64,000 bases of DNA from CAZYTM01 sp964649725 (GTDB lineage: Bacteria > Desulfobacterota > Desulfuromonadia > Geobacterales > Geobacteraceae). Made by a program: the position numbers and the translations under genes. Under the pieces are notes generated by a model. That model searched no databases and was not told the origin of the DNA. It saw only the letters and a list, made by a program, of their open reading frames with translations. Numbering within the stretch: the first letter of the stretch is position 1; each line of letters opens with the position of its first letter. Where the stretch lies: assembly GCA_964649725.1 (NCBI GenBank), contig CAZYTM010000004.1:186001-250000 (forward strand), given 5' to 3'. Below are positions 33,320 through 42,760 of this stretch, piece after piece.

Positions 33320-34621
33320 TTATACATTACGATTGTCTAGCACTCTTGATGCTTTTCCTTCGTGCCTAGGAATACTGTTTGGTTCAACAAGTTTAATAGT
33401 AACTCCAACTCCCAATACAGAGATAATTCTTTTTTCTACCATCTCCAAAAAAGCCCTTTGACGCTTCATTTCATCAAAAAATATATTTTCTGTAACTTCA
33501 ATATGAATTTCTAAAACATCTTGAGCACCTTTTTTTCTTAGTACCAATTGATAATGCGGTTCGCATCCTTCTATTGCAACCAGTACTTCTTCTATTTGTG
33601 ATGGGAATACATTTACCCCCTTAATAATTAGCATGTCATCTGAGCGTCCCAATGTTTTTTTCATGCGTACTATAGTCCTGCCACAACCACATTCGGTATA
33701 GTCGAGGCTAGTGATATCTCGAGTACGATAACGAATCATCGGGAAAGCTTCCTTGTTCAAAGTAGTGAGTACAAGTTCTCCGATACTCCCTGGGGGTAAT
33801 GTTTCTCCGGTTTCAGGGTCTATTATTTCTGGGATAAATGCATCTTCAAAAATATGCATTCCGTTTTTATATTGACATTCTCCAGCAACGCCAGGTCCGA
33901 TTATTTCAGATAAACCGTAATTGTCTATAGCACTAATTAATAATCTATTTTCAATCTCGCTCCTAATGGATTCAGACCAGGGTTCCGCACCAAATAACCC
34001 AACTTTTAGGGAAAAACTTTTGGGATCTATGCCCATTCGATCAATCCTATCAGCAATAGTAATTGCATAACTAGGCGTACATACAAGAACTGTCGTCTTA
34101 TAGTCCTGCATAATCATAATCTGTTTTTCAGTATTTCCTGAACTCATTGGGATAACAGATGCACCCAGGGCTTCGGCACCATAGTGTAGTCCAAATGCTC
34201 CTGTAAATAGACCATATCCAAATGCTATTTGAACTACATCATCATGTGACACCCCTGCAGCTGTCATGAATCGGGCTACTAAATTTGACCATACTTTGAG
34301 ATCATTACGTGTATAACCAACTACTGTTGGCTTACCTGTTGTACCTGATGACGAATGAATTCTGACAACCTCCCTTAATGGGACAGCGAACATTCCATAT
34401 GGATAGTTTGTTCGCAAATCATCTTTTAATGTAAAGGGGAGTTTACTGAGATCATCTAAAGATTGAATGTCTTCAGGGACAATACCAAGTTTATTGAATT
34501 TAGTATTATAGCACTTTACATTTTTATACGCCCTATTTATGGTAGCTTGAAGTCGTTCAATTTGTAGCTGTTCTATATCTTCTCTTGGCATGCACTCATA
34601 TGTCTTATCCCATATTTCCAT
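33320..34621 (-). CDS. paaK: Phenylacetate-CoA ligase (first copy in this locus)
   Basis: This AMP-forming ligase activates phenylacetate or a related aryl acid to its CoA thioester in the cytoplasm. The ATP-binding motif is IHSSSGTTGKPTVVGYT near residue 90. Later motifs are DNYGLSEIIGPGVAGEC and YRTRDITSLDYTECGCGRT. The C-terminal lid contains MLIIKGVNVFPSQIEEVL. It is 433 residues, the usual length. It is the last gene of the liv/ior block and has AAGGGG before the ATG. It is clearly related to the ligase at 40848-42149, with the same motif order and length. Confidence 0.93.
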   Translation of the reverse strand: MEIWDKTYECMPREDIEQLQIERLQATINRAYKNVKCYNTKFNKLGIVPEDIQSLDDLSKLPFTLKDDLRTNYPYGMFAVPLREVVRIHSSSGTTGKPTVVGYTRNDLKVWSNLVARFMTAAGVSHDDVVQIAFGYGLFTGAFGLHYGAEALGASVIPMSSGNTEKQIMIMQDYKTTVLVCTPSYAITIADRIDRMGIDPKSFSLKVGLFGAEPWSESIRSEIENRLLISAIDNYGLSEIIGPGVAGECQYKNGMHIFEDAFIPEIIDPETGETLPPGSIGELVLTTLNKEAFPMIRYRTRDITSLDYTECGCGRTIVRMKKTLGRSDDMLIIKGVNVFPSQIEEVLVAIEGCEPHYQLVLRKKGAQDVLEIHIEVTENIFFDEMKRQRAFLEMVEKRIISVLGVGVTIKLVEPNSIPRHEGKASRVLDNRNV

Positions 34622-34639
34622 AACATCCCCTTTAAGATA

Positions 34640-35383
34640 TTAACGTTCCCACATATCTTTTTTTTCTTTTCCGAGATATGCGCGTTGAACCTCTTTATTT
34701 TCTAATAAGTTTAAAGCATTACCTTCAAGTATTACTTTGCCTGTTTCAAAAACGTACCCTCGGTCAGCAACTTTCAAAGCAGCTTTTGCATTTTGTTCAA
34801 CTAGTAGTATTGTGGTACCTCTATTTTCACGTAAGGACTTAATGATAGAGAAAATTTCTTGCACAACAAGAGGTGCTAATCCCATAGATGGTTCATCAAG
34901 TAGTAATAATCTTGGTTTTGCCATTAATGCCCTACCAATTGCAAGCATCTGTTGTTCCCCACCGGAGAGTGTACCTGCTATCTGCTTTCGACGCTCTTCT
35001 AATCTAGGGAATATATTAAATATCTCGTCTTTATCCTTACGAATTTCACTTTTATTCTCATTGCACCTATAGCGCATATAAGCGCCTAACTCAAGATTAT
35101 CGTCAACATTTAATGGCTTAAAAACCTGTCTACCTTCTGGGACTTGTGAAATACCAAGTTTCACAATCCTATCAGCCGCAAGTCCATTGATAGAAATTTT
35201 TCTGTAAGAGATTTCTCCAATAACCGAAGGCAATATTCCTGATATCGAATTAAGTACCGTTGTTTTACCTGCTCCATTTGCACCGATAAGAGTAACAATC
35301 TCTCCTTCACTAAGATGTAATGATACGTTTTTGAGAGCATGAACTTTACCGTAATATGTATTAATATTCTTTAGCCGAAGCAT
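34640..35383 (-). CDS. livF: Branched-chain amino acid ABC transporter ATPase LivF
   Basis: This is one of two ATPases of a high-affinity Liv-type importer. Walker A is GANGAGKTTVLN, the signature is LSGGEQQMLAIGRALM, Walker B is RLLLLDEPSMGLAP, and LVEQNAKAAL is typical of LivF. I start at ATG 35383, one base after the livG stop, which gives the normal N-terminus MLRLKNINTYYG. A longer frame to 35410 overlaps livG. It is 247 residues long. Confidence 0.95.
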   Translation of the reverse strand: MLRLKNINTYYGKVHALKNVSLHLSEGEIVTLIGANGAGKTTVLNSISGILPSVIGEISYRKISINGLAADRIVKLGISQVPEGRQVFKPLNVDDNLELGAYMRYRCNENKSEIRKDKDEIFNIFPRLEERRKQIAGTLSGGEQQMLAIGRALMAKPRLLLLDEPSMGLAPLVVQEIFSIIKSLRENRGTTILLVEQNAKAALKVADRGYVFETGKVILEGNALNLLENKEVQRAYLGKEKKDMWER

Positions 35384-35384
35384 T

Positions 35385-36140
35385 TCAGTTATCATCTCCC
35401 AAATAAGCAACTACAACCTCATGGTTATCTTGAATTTCTTTAGGGCTTCCTTCAGCTAGTTTTTTCCCAAGGTTTAAAACAATAATTTTATCACAAATGT
35501 CCATAACCAATTCCATGTCGTGCTCAACTAACACTACTGAAATACCCATATTTCTAATGTCACAGATTAATTTTGCAAGCGTGATGGTTTCCTGGCTATT
35601 AAGACCTGCTGCTGGTTCATCCATAAGGATTATTTGAGGTTCAGTAGCCATTGCTCGAGCAATTTCTAGTAGTCGACCTTTCCCAAAAGGTAGACTTGAA
35701 GCTTCTATATCAGACACATCTGCAATATTGACAAATTCAAGCAATTTCATAGCTTCATTCTTAATATATTCCTCTTCTTTTTTGCACCAAGGCAATTTTA
35801 GGGCACACTTAATTAGTCCACTCTTGCTTCGTGTATGAAGACCAACCATTACATTCTCTAGAACAGACATTTGCCCGAACAATTCTATGTTTTGGAATGT
35901 TCGCACCATCCCAAGAGAAGCAAGTTGATCGGTTTGATGATCTGTTATATCAAGACCATTAAGATAAACTCGTCCTGATGTTTGTTGATAAATCCCAGAT
36001 ATTATATTGAAAAGTGTTGTTTTTCCTGCTCCATTTGGGCCAATGATTCCAGTTATATCACCTTTTGAAATTGATAAAGAAACATTGTCAAGGGCAGTGA
36101 CTCCGCCAAAAGTTTGTGTAATATTGCATATGTCAAGCAT
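35385..36140 (-). CDS. livG: Branched-chain amino acid ABC transporter ATPase LivG
   Basis: This is the second ATPase of the importer. Walker A is GPNGAGKTTLFNIISG, the signature region is LPFGKGRLLEIARAMATEPQ, and Walker B is IILMDEPAAGLN, with LVEHDMELVMDICD as switch region. LivG-type LPFGKGR and the 251-residue length fit. It lies three bases downstream of livM. Confidence 0.95.
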   Translation of the reverse strand: MLDICNITQTFGGVTALDNVSLSISKGDITGIIGPNGAGKTTLFNIISGIYQQTSGRVYLNGLDITDHQTDQLASLGMVRTFQNIELFGQMSVLENVMVGLHTRSKSGLIKCALKLPWCKKEEEYIKNEAMKLLEFVNIADVSDIEASSLPFGKGRLLEIARAMATEPQIILMDEPAAGLNSQETITLAKLICDIRNMGISVVLVEHDMELVMDICDKIIVLNLGKKLAEGSPKEIQDNHEVVVAYLGDDN

Positions 36141-36143
36141 TGG

Positions 36144-37097
36144 CTATCTTTCAGAAGATGATTTAATTGCAAAATTTCGTATTATTAATGGAATACCTCG
36201 AACAAGTCCACCAGGCATGAACATAATCATTATTATCAACAACAGGCCATAAATTATTATGTCGTAATCATGCATAAATCGTAGAAACTCAGGCAACAGC
36301 GTTAATAAAGCAGCCCCCAGAAAAGATCCATACACACTACCTAATCCACCAATAACAACCATAGTGAGTAGTTCAACCGAAAAATTAAAACCGAAAGATA
36401 CCGGCGAGATAAATGTCATAGTATGAGCATAAAGGCTTCCCGCTATTGATGAGATAAATGCAGACAGTGTAAATATCTGAACTTTTAATAGTTGAGCATT
36501 TACTCCCATAACCCTAGCAGCAATTTCTGAGTCATGAATAGCACGCAAAGCTCTTCCGATCCTTGAATTTGTCAAGTTTACCGCTAAATAGATAAATAGA
36601 AGAGTAAAAGACCAAATAAGATAATAGTTTTTGAAATCAGTATCAAAAATTATTGATCCAATTTTCAAATTAGGAATCCCAGATAGCCCAGATGGCCCAC
36701 CAGTCACATCAACTGTTTCGTTAAACACTATAAATATAATTATTCCTAATCCTAATGTTGCCATAGCAAGGTAATGTCCTTTAAGTTTCAGGATTGGGAA
36801 TCCTATTAAATACGCCAATAAAGCAACAATAATTGATGCTAAAATCATTACTAACCATGGATTCCAACCATAGGAAGCGGTAAGAACTCCAGATAAATAA
36901 GCACCCAATCCAAAAAAACCTGCATGCCCAAGAGATATTTGGCCAGCATAGCCAAGCAACAAATTCAATGCTACTGCAAGCATCGTATGGATTCCTACAA
37001 ATACAAGTACGTTTAGCAGATAGCCACCCTTGAAATATATCGGAGCAGCCAATACAAGTATTGCAAATATTACAAACTTTAAAGTTTCACTCTTCAT
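36144..37097 (-). CDS. livM: Branched-chain amino acid ABC transporter permease LivM
   Basis: This 317-residue inner-membrane permease has about eight to ten helices and the LivM motifs LGYAGQISLGHAGFFGLGAYLSG and GGPSGLSGIP. The C-terminal half contains TMVVIGGLGSVYGSFLGA, the coupling-helix region. It begins right after livH. Confidence 0.95.
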   Translation of the reverse strand: MKSETLKFVIFAILVLAAPIYFKGGYLLNVLVFVGIHTMLAVALNLLLGYAGQISLGHAGFFGLGAYLSGVLTASYGWNPWLVMILASIIVALLAYLIGFPILKLKGHYLAMATLGLGIIIFIVFNETVDVTGGPSGLSGIPNLKIGSIIFDTDFKNYYLIWSFTLLFIYLAVNLTNSRIGRALRAIHDSEIAARVMGVNAQLLKVQIFTLSAFISSIAGSLYAHTMTFISPVSFGFNFSVELLTMVVIGGLGSVYGSFLGAALLTLLPEFLRFMHDYDIIIYGLLLIIMIMFMPGGLVRGIPLIIRNFAIKSSSER

Positions 37098-37979
37098 TTA
37101 AACTCTTTCTGTTTCTTTTTTGCTAAAAAGGCCTTGAGGTCTAATAAAAAGAATAATAAGCAGTATAATGAAAGCAATTGCATCTTTATAGCCTGAAGAG
37201 ATTAGACCAGCTCCAAGAGATTCCAGTACACCTAGTAGTAAACCTCCAATTACTGTGGCAATCCCACTTGACATCCCTCCAATTATGGCCGCACAAAACC
37301 CTTTCAGGCCAAGCATAATTCCTACATCATATGCTGTCATGGTTAATGGTGATACTATTATGCCAGCTAAAGACCCCATTGCCGAGCTTATAGCAAACGA
37401 AAAAAGAACCATACGCCGCACATCAATACCTACTAGCCCAGCTGCAAGTTTATTATATGAACATGCTCGCATGGCTTTCCCGCTTATTGTGTGATAGAAA
37501 TACAATTTGTTGATTGAAATTATTAATATTGTTAATGCAAATATCCAAAGGTGTTGTGGAAGTATAGTTGCACCGCCAATAATTATAGGTTCTTCCCCTG
37601 AAAAGGGTGGGATTGCGTGAGTGTCCTTACCCCAAATAAGCATAGCGAAACCGCGCAAAAGAATACTCCCGCCGATTGTTATTATCACTAGATTAATAGG
37701 TGATGATTGCTTTAAAGGTCTTATGGCAAGTCGTTCAAATATAATACCTACCATTATTGTGACAATAATTGCTAATGGGATTGCCAGCCAAATTGTCTGC
37801 TTAGTAACACTCAGAAAAAAAAGTGTGGCAAGGCCACCAAGCATTACAAATTCGCCTTGAGCAAAATTTATTATACCGGTAGAATTATAAATAATTGAGA
37901 AACCAATACCAATCAGGGCATATATTGAACCAGTAGCTAAACCTGAAAGTATATATTGCGCAATTTGATCAAACTGCAT
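37098..37979 (-). CDS. livH: Branched-chain amino acid ABC transporter permease LivH
   Basis: This 293-residue permease is typical of LivH: LSGLATGSIYALIGIGFSIIYNSTGIINFAQGEF near the N-terminus and KGFCAAIIGGMSSGIATVIGGLLLG near the C-terminus. It forms the membrane channel with LivM. A hairpin with a T-tract lies directly upstream, between it and livK. Confidence 0.95.
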   Translation of the reverse strand: MQFDQIAQYILSGLATGSIYALIGIGFSIIYNSTGIINFAQGEFVMLGGLATLFFLSVTKQTIWLAIPLAIIVTIMVGIIFERLAIRPLKQSSPINLVIITIGGSILLRGFAMLIWGKDTHAIPPFSGEEPIIIGGATILPQHLWIFALTILIISINKLYFYHTISGKAMRACSYNKLAAGLVGIDVRRMVLFSFAISSAMGSLAGIIVSPLTMTAYDVGIMLGLKGFCAAIIGGMSSGIATVIGGLLLGVLESLGAGLISSGYKDAIAFIILLIILFIRPQGLFSKKETERV

Positions 37980-37992
37980 GTAACCTCATCAG

Positions 37993-38025
37993 AAAAAAGC
38001 AGAGACACAAAAATCGTGTCTCTGC
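37993..38025 (-). terminator. Terminator-like hairpin between livK and livH
   Basis: Read on the minus strand, a 10-base perfect stem GCAGAGACAC/GTGTCTCTGC with a 7-base loop is followed by TTTTTT. It falls within the operon, 14 bases before livH. Partial termination here would make the binding proteins more abundant than permeases and ATPases. Confidence 0.85.
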
Positions 38026-38052
38026 GTGAAATAACTAAATACCTATTAATTG

Positions 38053-39195
38053 TTATTTGACTATTACCCAGTCTTTGTTTTTAACTTCAACAAGCACAAA
38101 GGCATCTTTAGTTAAGCCTGCATGGTCATGGGCAGAATAGTTAAATATCCCCCCGATGCCAGCAAAGTTTTTAGTTCTTTCAAGCTGTTCCCTAATGGCG
38201 GTGGGTGAGTCTCCTCCTCGCTCAATTGCATTTTTGATTAACATGATAGCATCCCAAGCGTGACCACCAAAATGATCACCTTCAACCTTGTAATGATTTT
38301 GATAATCCTTTACAAATGCTATCAGAGATCTCTTTTGTGCATCTGTTCCAAGCAAAAGATCTGAGACTATAACCTTACCTGATGGGAGTCTTATACCTTC
38401 TGAAGCATCCCCTGCAAGCTCAATAAACTTTTTGGAAGAAACTCCATGGCTCATATAGATAGGGGTCTTTATACCAAGTTGCTTGGCATTCTTTGCCACG
38501 ATTGCTGGACCAGGATTAGTCCCCCAGCAAATAATTGCCTGTGCCTGCGATCCGCGAATTTTTGTTAACTGAGAAGTCATGTCTGTATCTTTAGGGCCAA
38601 AGGTATCATCAATTAGTATTTGGATACCATATTTGGATGCCTGGGATTTTAGTTGTTCACGACCTGATGAACCGAAACCATCTGAAACGGTGATAATCGC
38701 AATTTTATTTATTTTATGTTTTTGTAGATATTCGAATATTTTTGCTACAGCAAGAGAATCATTCTGGGCAGTTTTAAAGACCCATTTTTTGGGTGGGTCT
38801 GTAATTTTGATGCCTGCTGCACAAGAAATCAACGGAATTTGTTCTTTTTCTACAACAGGGATAACTGCCATTGACTCTCCTGTTGTGCTTGGCCCAATAA
38901 TAGCTGACACCTTGTCGTTCTTAATTAACTTGTTAGCCAGCTGTACAGCCTTAGTTGCGTCCCCAGCAGTGTCATATGATATCAATTCAATTTTTTGCCC
39001 TTTAACACCACCAGCCTTATTAATTTCACTTACAACCATTTGAGCTGTATTACGTTCAGGTTCTCCAAGAAATGAAGCTGGTCCAGTAACAGCAAAGAGT
39101 GCCCCAATCTTGATTGTTGAAGCTGCATAGGAATTAGAACTTATAGCGAAAAAACTAAATACATAAAATGCTAAATATATGATTCGTGAGTTCAT
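38053..39195 (-). CDS. livK: Liv-type periplasmic amino acid-binding protein (paralogue 2)
   Basis: This 380-residue exported protein begins with a signal peptide (cleavage near SYAAS). The family-4 binding fold follows with TIKIGALFAVTGPASFLGEPE, IIGPSTTGESMAVIPVVE and TITVSDGFGSSGREQL. It would capture the amino acid in the periplasm and deliver it to LivHM. The next gene upstream is a close paralogue with near-identical blocks. Ligand specificity is not readable; the surrounding genes point to aromatic amino or aryl acids. Confidence 0.93.
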   Translation of the reverse strand: MNSRIIYLAFYVFSFFAISSNSYAASTIKIGALFAVTGPASFLGEPERNTAQMVVSEINKAGGVKGQKIELISYDTAGDATKAVQLANKLIKNDKVSAIIGPSTTGESMAVIPVVEKEQIPLISCAAGIKITDPPKKWVFKTAQNDSLAVAKIFEYLQKHKINKIAIITVSDGFGSSGREQLKSQASKYGIQILIDDTFGPKDTDMTSQLTKIRGSQAQAIICWGTNPGPAIVAKNAKQLGIKTPIYMSHGVSSKKFIELAGDASEGIRLPSGKVIVSDLLLGTDAQKRSLIAFVKDYQNHYKVEGDHFGGHAWDAIMLIKNAIERGGDSPTAIREQLERTKNFAGIGGIFNYSAHDHAGLTKDAFVLVEVKNKDWVIVK

Positions 39196-39231
39196 GGTGT
39201 CCCTCCTAAAATTTATTGAATATTCGAATAA

Positions 39232-40380
39232 CTACTTAATCAAACTCCAGTCACCCTTGACAATTTTGACCATTTCAAAAGCTGAGAGATCGAGCCCGTT
39301 ATGATCTTTTTGCGACATAGAAAAAATACCAGAAACTCCCACCATTTTATGGGTTGACTCAATACCATTTCGAATTTGGATTGGGGTACTACCTGATTTC
39401 TTAATTGCACCTGTAATAAGTAGTAAAGCATCATATGCATAACCACCAAATGTGGATGCCTCTGTCCCATAGGCCTTTTTATATGATTGGTCATATTCTT
39501 TAAGTAATTTATACTGGAGATCTGATTTTGACAAAACCTCATATATCGACAGTTTACCAGCAGGCAACATAACTCCTTCAGTAGCATCTGTGCCGGCAAG
39601 CTCAATATATTTTTTTGATGCCACACCATGACTCATATATAAAGGTATTTTGATGCCAAGTTGTTTAATATTCTTGGATATTACTGCGGGCCCAGGATTA
39701 GTCCCCCAACAGATAATAGCATCTGGCTTAATTCCACGTATTTTGGTCAATTGTGCTGTCATGTCGGTATCTTTAGGGCCATATACCTCATCTGCTACAA
39801 TTTTGAAGCCTTTTTGTGTAGCTAGAGATTTTAATTGTTCTCGTCCCGAAGAGCCGAAACCGTCTGTAACCGTCAATAAAGCAATATTTCTTATTTTAGA
39901 CTTTGCTGCATGAATAAGTATTTTTTCGGCTGCCACATGGTCGTTTGCAGGAGTTTTGAAAACCCACTTTTTGACAGGGTCTGTGATTTTTATTCCAGCC
40001 GCACATGAAATTAAGGGTATTTGCTCTTTCTCAACAACTGGTATCACAGCCATTGACTCGCCAGTTGTACTAGGACCGATAATAGCTAACACTTTATCGT
40101 TTTTTATTAGCTTGGTAGCTAGTTGGACAGCTTTCGTTGCATCACCGCCTGTATCATAGATAATTGCTTCCAGCTTTAAACCGTTAATTCCACCTTTGGC
40201 ATTTATGTCTGCAACCAACATCTCAAGGGTCTTTTTCTCTGGTTCACCAAGGAAAGAGGCTGGGCCCGTTACAGAGAACAGTCCTCCAATTCTGATTGTC
40301 CCTGATGCTTCAGCATGCAGAGCACCAAATGTCAAAATCAACAGAGACACTACTAAACTAAAAATTAAATTTCGTCTCAT
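39232..40380 (-). CDS. livK: Liv-type periplasmic amino acid-binding protein (paralogue 1)
   Basis: This 382-residue paralogue of the following livK shares FSVTGPASFLGEPEKKTLE, GPSTTGESMAVIPVVEKEQ and VTDGFGSSGREQLKS. It has a signal peptide ending HAEAS. Tandem duplicates of the binding protein in one liv operon may widen the ligand range, because the two differ mostly in the second lobe. A 36-base gap separates them. Confidence 0.93.
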   Translation of the reverse strand: MRRNLIFSLVVSLLILTFGALHAEASGTIRIGGLFSVTGPASFLGEPEKKTLEMLVADINAKGGINGLKLEAIIYDTGGDATKAVQLATKLIKNDKVLAIIGPSTTGESMAVIPVVEKEQIPLISCAAGIKITDPVKKWVFKTPANDHVAAEKILIHAAKSKIRNIALLTVTDGFGSSGREQLKSLATQKGFKIVADEVYGPKDTDMTAQLTKIRGIKPDAIICWGTNPGPAVISKNIKQLGIKIPLYMSHGVASKKYIELAGTDATEGVMLPAGKLSIYEVLSKSDLQYKLLKEYDQSYKKAYGTEASTFGGYAYDALLLITGAIKKSGSTPIQIRNGIESTHKMVGVSGIFSMSQKDHNGLDLSAFEMVKIVKGDWSLIK

Positions 40381-40407
40381 TTTGCCTCCCTCCCCTATTA
40401 TGAAAAA

Positions 40408-40839
40408 TTACATGCAGTATAGTCTTTTACCCTCAAGAATGTTGAAGTTATTTTCCATTAGGACTCCAATTGCCTTATCTACTTCATCAAATCGAAATAT
40501 TATTACTGCATTTTCACCACATCTTTCCACAAAAGCATACATATATTCAACGTTTATAGCTTTGTTATCTAGAGCTTGGAGTATTTGAGCAAGCCCACCC
40601 GGCCTGTCAGGTACTTCAACTGCTACGACTTCGGTCTTGCTTACAGTGAAACCTTTCTCTTTTAGCATGGTCTTAGCTTTTTCTACGTCGTTTACAATAA
40701 GACGAAGTATTCCAAAATCAGTTGTGTCCGCCAAAGAAAGTGCCCGTATATTTATCCCCCCATCTCCAAGTACCCTGCTTATTTCAGCCAAACGGCCAGA
40801 TTTATTTTCAATAAATATTGAAATTTGATCAACTTTCAT
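40408..40839 (-). CDS. ACT-domain protein
   Basis: The 143 residues form two ACT domains in tandem: VDQISIFIENKSGRLAEISRVLGDGGINIRALSL (about 1-65) and TEVVAVEVPDRPGGLAQILQALDNKAINVEYMYAF (about 68-140). ACT domains bind amino acids. Stand-alone double-ACT proteins next to paaK and ior genes are common in Geobacter and some other anaerobes and probably sense the substrate amino acid. It is 8 bases downstream of paaK. Confidence 0.9.
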   Translation of the reverse strand: MKVDQISIFIENKSGRLAEISRVLGDGGINIRALSLADTTDFGILRLIVNDVEKAKTMLKEKGFTVSKTEVVAVEVPDRPGGLAQILQALDNKAINVEYMYAFVERCGENAVIIFRFDEVDKAIGVLMENNFNILEGKRLYCM

Positions 40840-40847
40840 AACACCTC

Positions 40848-42149
40848 CTATAACTTCCTGTTGTCAATAACGCGTATTGCTTTCCCTTCACTTCTTTGGA
40901 TAGTTTTTGGTTCAACCAGTCTGGCTGAGCAAGTTACCCCCAAAATGTCTTTGATCTCTTTCTCAATTCTTTTGGAAAGTGCTTGTAGTACCTTTATTTC
41001 ATCAGAAAAAAGATGCTCGTTAACTTCAACTTGCACCTCAAGTGTGTCAAGATTTTCTTTACGGTCGACAATAAGAAGATAGTGCGGTTCAACTCCTTCA
41101 ATACCTACTAGTATCGATTCTATCTGCGAAGGGAATACATTAACACCACGGATTATTAGCATATCATCACTTCTTCCACTCATCCTGGCAATTCTAGCGT
41201 GCGTCCGACCACATTTGCATATTTCATGATTGATGCTGGTTATATCTCGTGTCCGATAACGAATTAAAGGTATCCCCTGTTTACTTATGGTGGTGATAAC
41301 TAATTCTCCCATTTCGCCATTTGGCAGTCTTTGACCACTTTCTGGGTTAATAATTTCAGGAATGAAATGATCTTCCCATATATGCAGCCCGTTTTTGCCT
41401 TCAATACATTCGATTGCCACACCTGGTCCCATTATTTCTGAAAGGCCATATATGTCTATAGCAGACAGATTGAGCTTGTTTTCGATTTCATTACGCATCG
41501 ATTCTGACCATGGTTCAGCACCGAATATCCCGACTCTTAGTTTAAGGTTTTTAAAATCGACCCCTTCCAATATTGCTTCTTCAGCCATAAAGAGCGAATA
41601 AGACGGCGTGCAAGTTAAAACCGTCGAACCAAAGTCATGCATTATCATGATTTGTCGTTTTGTGTTGCCACCTGAAATTGGTATAACTGATGCGCCAAGC
41701 CTTTCTGCACCGTAATGAGCACCAAGCCCACCTGTAAAAAGGCCATAACCATATGCGTTATGAATGATGTCTCCTTTATGGACACCGGCTGCAACAAACG
41801 AGCGGGCCATCAGATCTGTCCACATTTCGATATCTTTCAACGTGTAACCAACTACAGTAGGTTTCCCTGTAGTGCCAGATGATGCATGAATTCGGACAAT
41901 ATCTTCCAATGGAGTTGCAAATAAACCGTAAGGATAACTGTCACGCATATCCTGTTTCGTTGTAAAGGGTAATAGTTGGATGTCATCTAAAGATTTGATA
42001 TCCCGAAGGTTTATTCCATTGCGGGCAAATGAATTATTGTAGAAAGGTACATTATCTACAACATGTGCTAAAACATTTTTCAACCTTTTTAGTTGCAGGG
42101 CCTCCAGAGCCTGACGTGGCAAGGTTTCAAATTCTTCGTTATAGTACAT
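40848..42149 (-). CDS. paaK: Phenylacetate-CoA ligase (second copy in this locus)
   Basis: The length (433) and motifs match the ligase at 33320-34621: IHASSGTTGKPTVVGYT, IDIYGLSEIMGPGVAIEC, YRTRDITSINHEICKCGRT and MLIIRGVNVFPSQIESIL. The two copies bracket the liv genes. This one lies closer to the promoter and to iorAB, so it may be the main ligase for aryl acids formed from aryl pyruvates. GAGG is 8 bases before the ATG. Confidence 0.93.
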   Translation of the reverse strand: MYYNEEFETLPRQALEALQLKRLKNVLAHVVDNVPFYNNSFARNGINLRDIKSLDDIQLLPFTTKQDMRDSYPYGLFATPLEDIVRIHASSGTTGKPTVVGYTLKDIEMWTDLMARSFVAAGVHKGDIIHNAYGYGLFTGGLGAHYGAERLGASVIPISGGNTKRQIMIMHDFGSTVLTCTPSYSLFMAEEAILEGVDFKNLKLRVGIFGAEPWSESMRNEIENKLNLSAIDIYGLSEIMGPGVAIECIEGKNGLHIWEDHFIPEIINPESGQRLPNGEMGELVITTISKQGIPLIRYRTRDITSINHEICKCGRTHARIARMSGRSDDMLIIRGVNVFPSQIESILVGIEGVEPHYLLIVDRKENLDTLEVQVEVNEHLFSDEIKVLQALSKRIEKEIKDILGVTCSARLVEPKTIQRSEGKAIRVIDNRKL

Positions 42150-42171
42150 GAGTCTTACCTCGTATAAAAAG

Positions 42172-42747
42172 TTACATCAGAGAGTAGAGAAAACTTTCGC
42201 GAGTGTAGCCATTTACCACTACATCAAGATGCCCGTCATTAGGGCAAAAGAGCATGCCATGAACCGGAACATCTTGTGGGATAAGAGAATTGTTTCTTAT
42301 CACATTCACCACACGTTCGATATTAACTATAGGATTAGAAAATGCACCCAGCCACTGTTTGAGATCCGGAAAATTCTGGTCAATTAGTTCAGCTGGAATT
42401 CCACGATGGACCATCTTCTGTTTAATTACTGAATCGTCTACATCCGCCATACCACAATCTTTATGGCCTATAACAAATATCTCTTCAACTCCCAGCAGGA
42501 AAATACCCGCGACAAGACTACGAATTACAGCACCACCCTTAGGATCAACTATAGTATTACCAGCATTCTTTATCACCTTTGCTTCACCACGCTTTATTCC
42601 CATTGCAGGTTCAAGAAAATCAACCAGTCGTGTGTCCATGCAGGTAAAAATTGCAAGTTGTTTCTTTGGTGATTTCTGTAATGGTGGAAATGCTTCAGGT
42701 TTGACAAAATGCCGGTTTGCTTCAAGAACTGTATCAAGTAATGACAA
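42172..42747 (-). CDS. Beta-class carbonic anhydrase
   Basis: This 191-residue protein has zinc ligands Cys36 in CMDTR and His95/Cys98 in IGHKDCG, plus the catalytic Asp38/Arg40 dyad. That is the pattern of the type II beta-carbonic anhydrases. It interconverts CO2 and bicarbonate. Lying between paaK and iorB in the operon, it may handle CO2 released when indolepyruvate oxidoreductase decarboxylates 2-oxo acids; this link is inferred from position. Confidence 0.88.
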   Translation of the reverse strand: MSLLDTVLEANRHFVKPEAFPPLQKSPKKQLAIFTCMDTRLVDFLEPAMGIKRGEAKVIKNAGNTIVDPKGGAVIRSLVAGIFLLGVEEIFVIGHKDCGMADVDDSVIKQKMVHRGIPAELIDQNFPDLKQWLGAFSNPIVNIERVVNVIRNNSLIPQDVPVHGMLFCPNDGHLDVVVNGYTRESFLYSLM

Positions 42748-42760
42748 TTAACCCTCCAAA

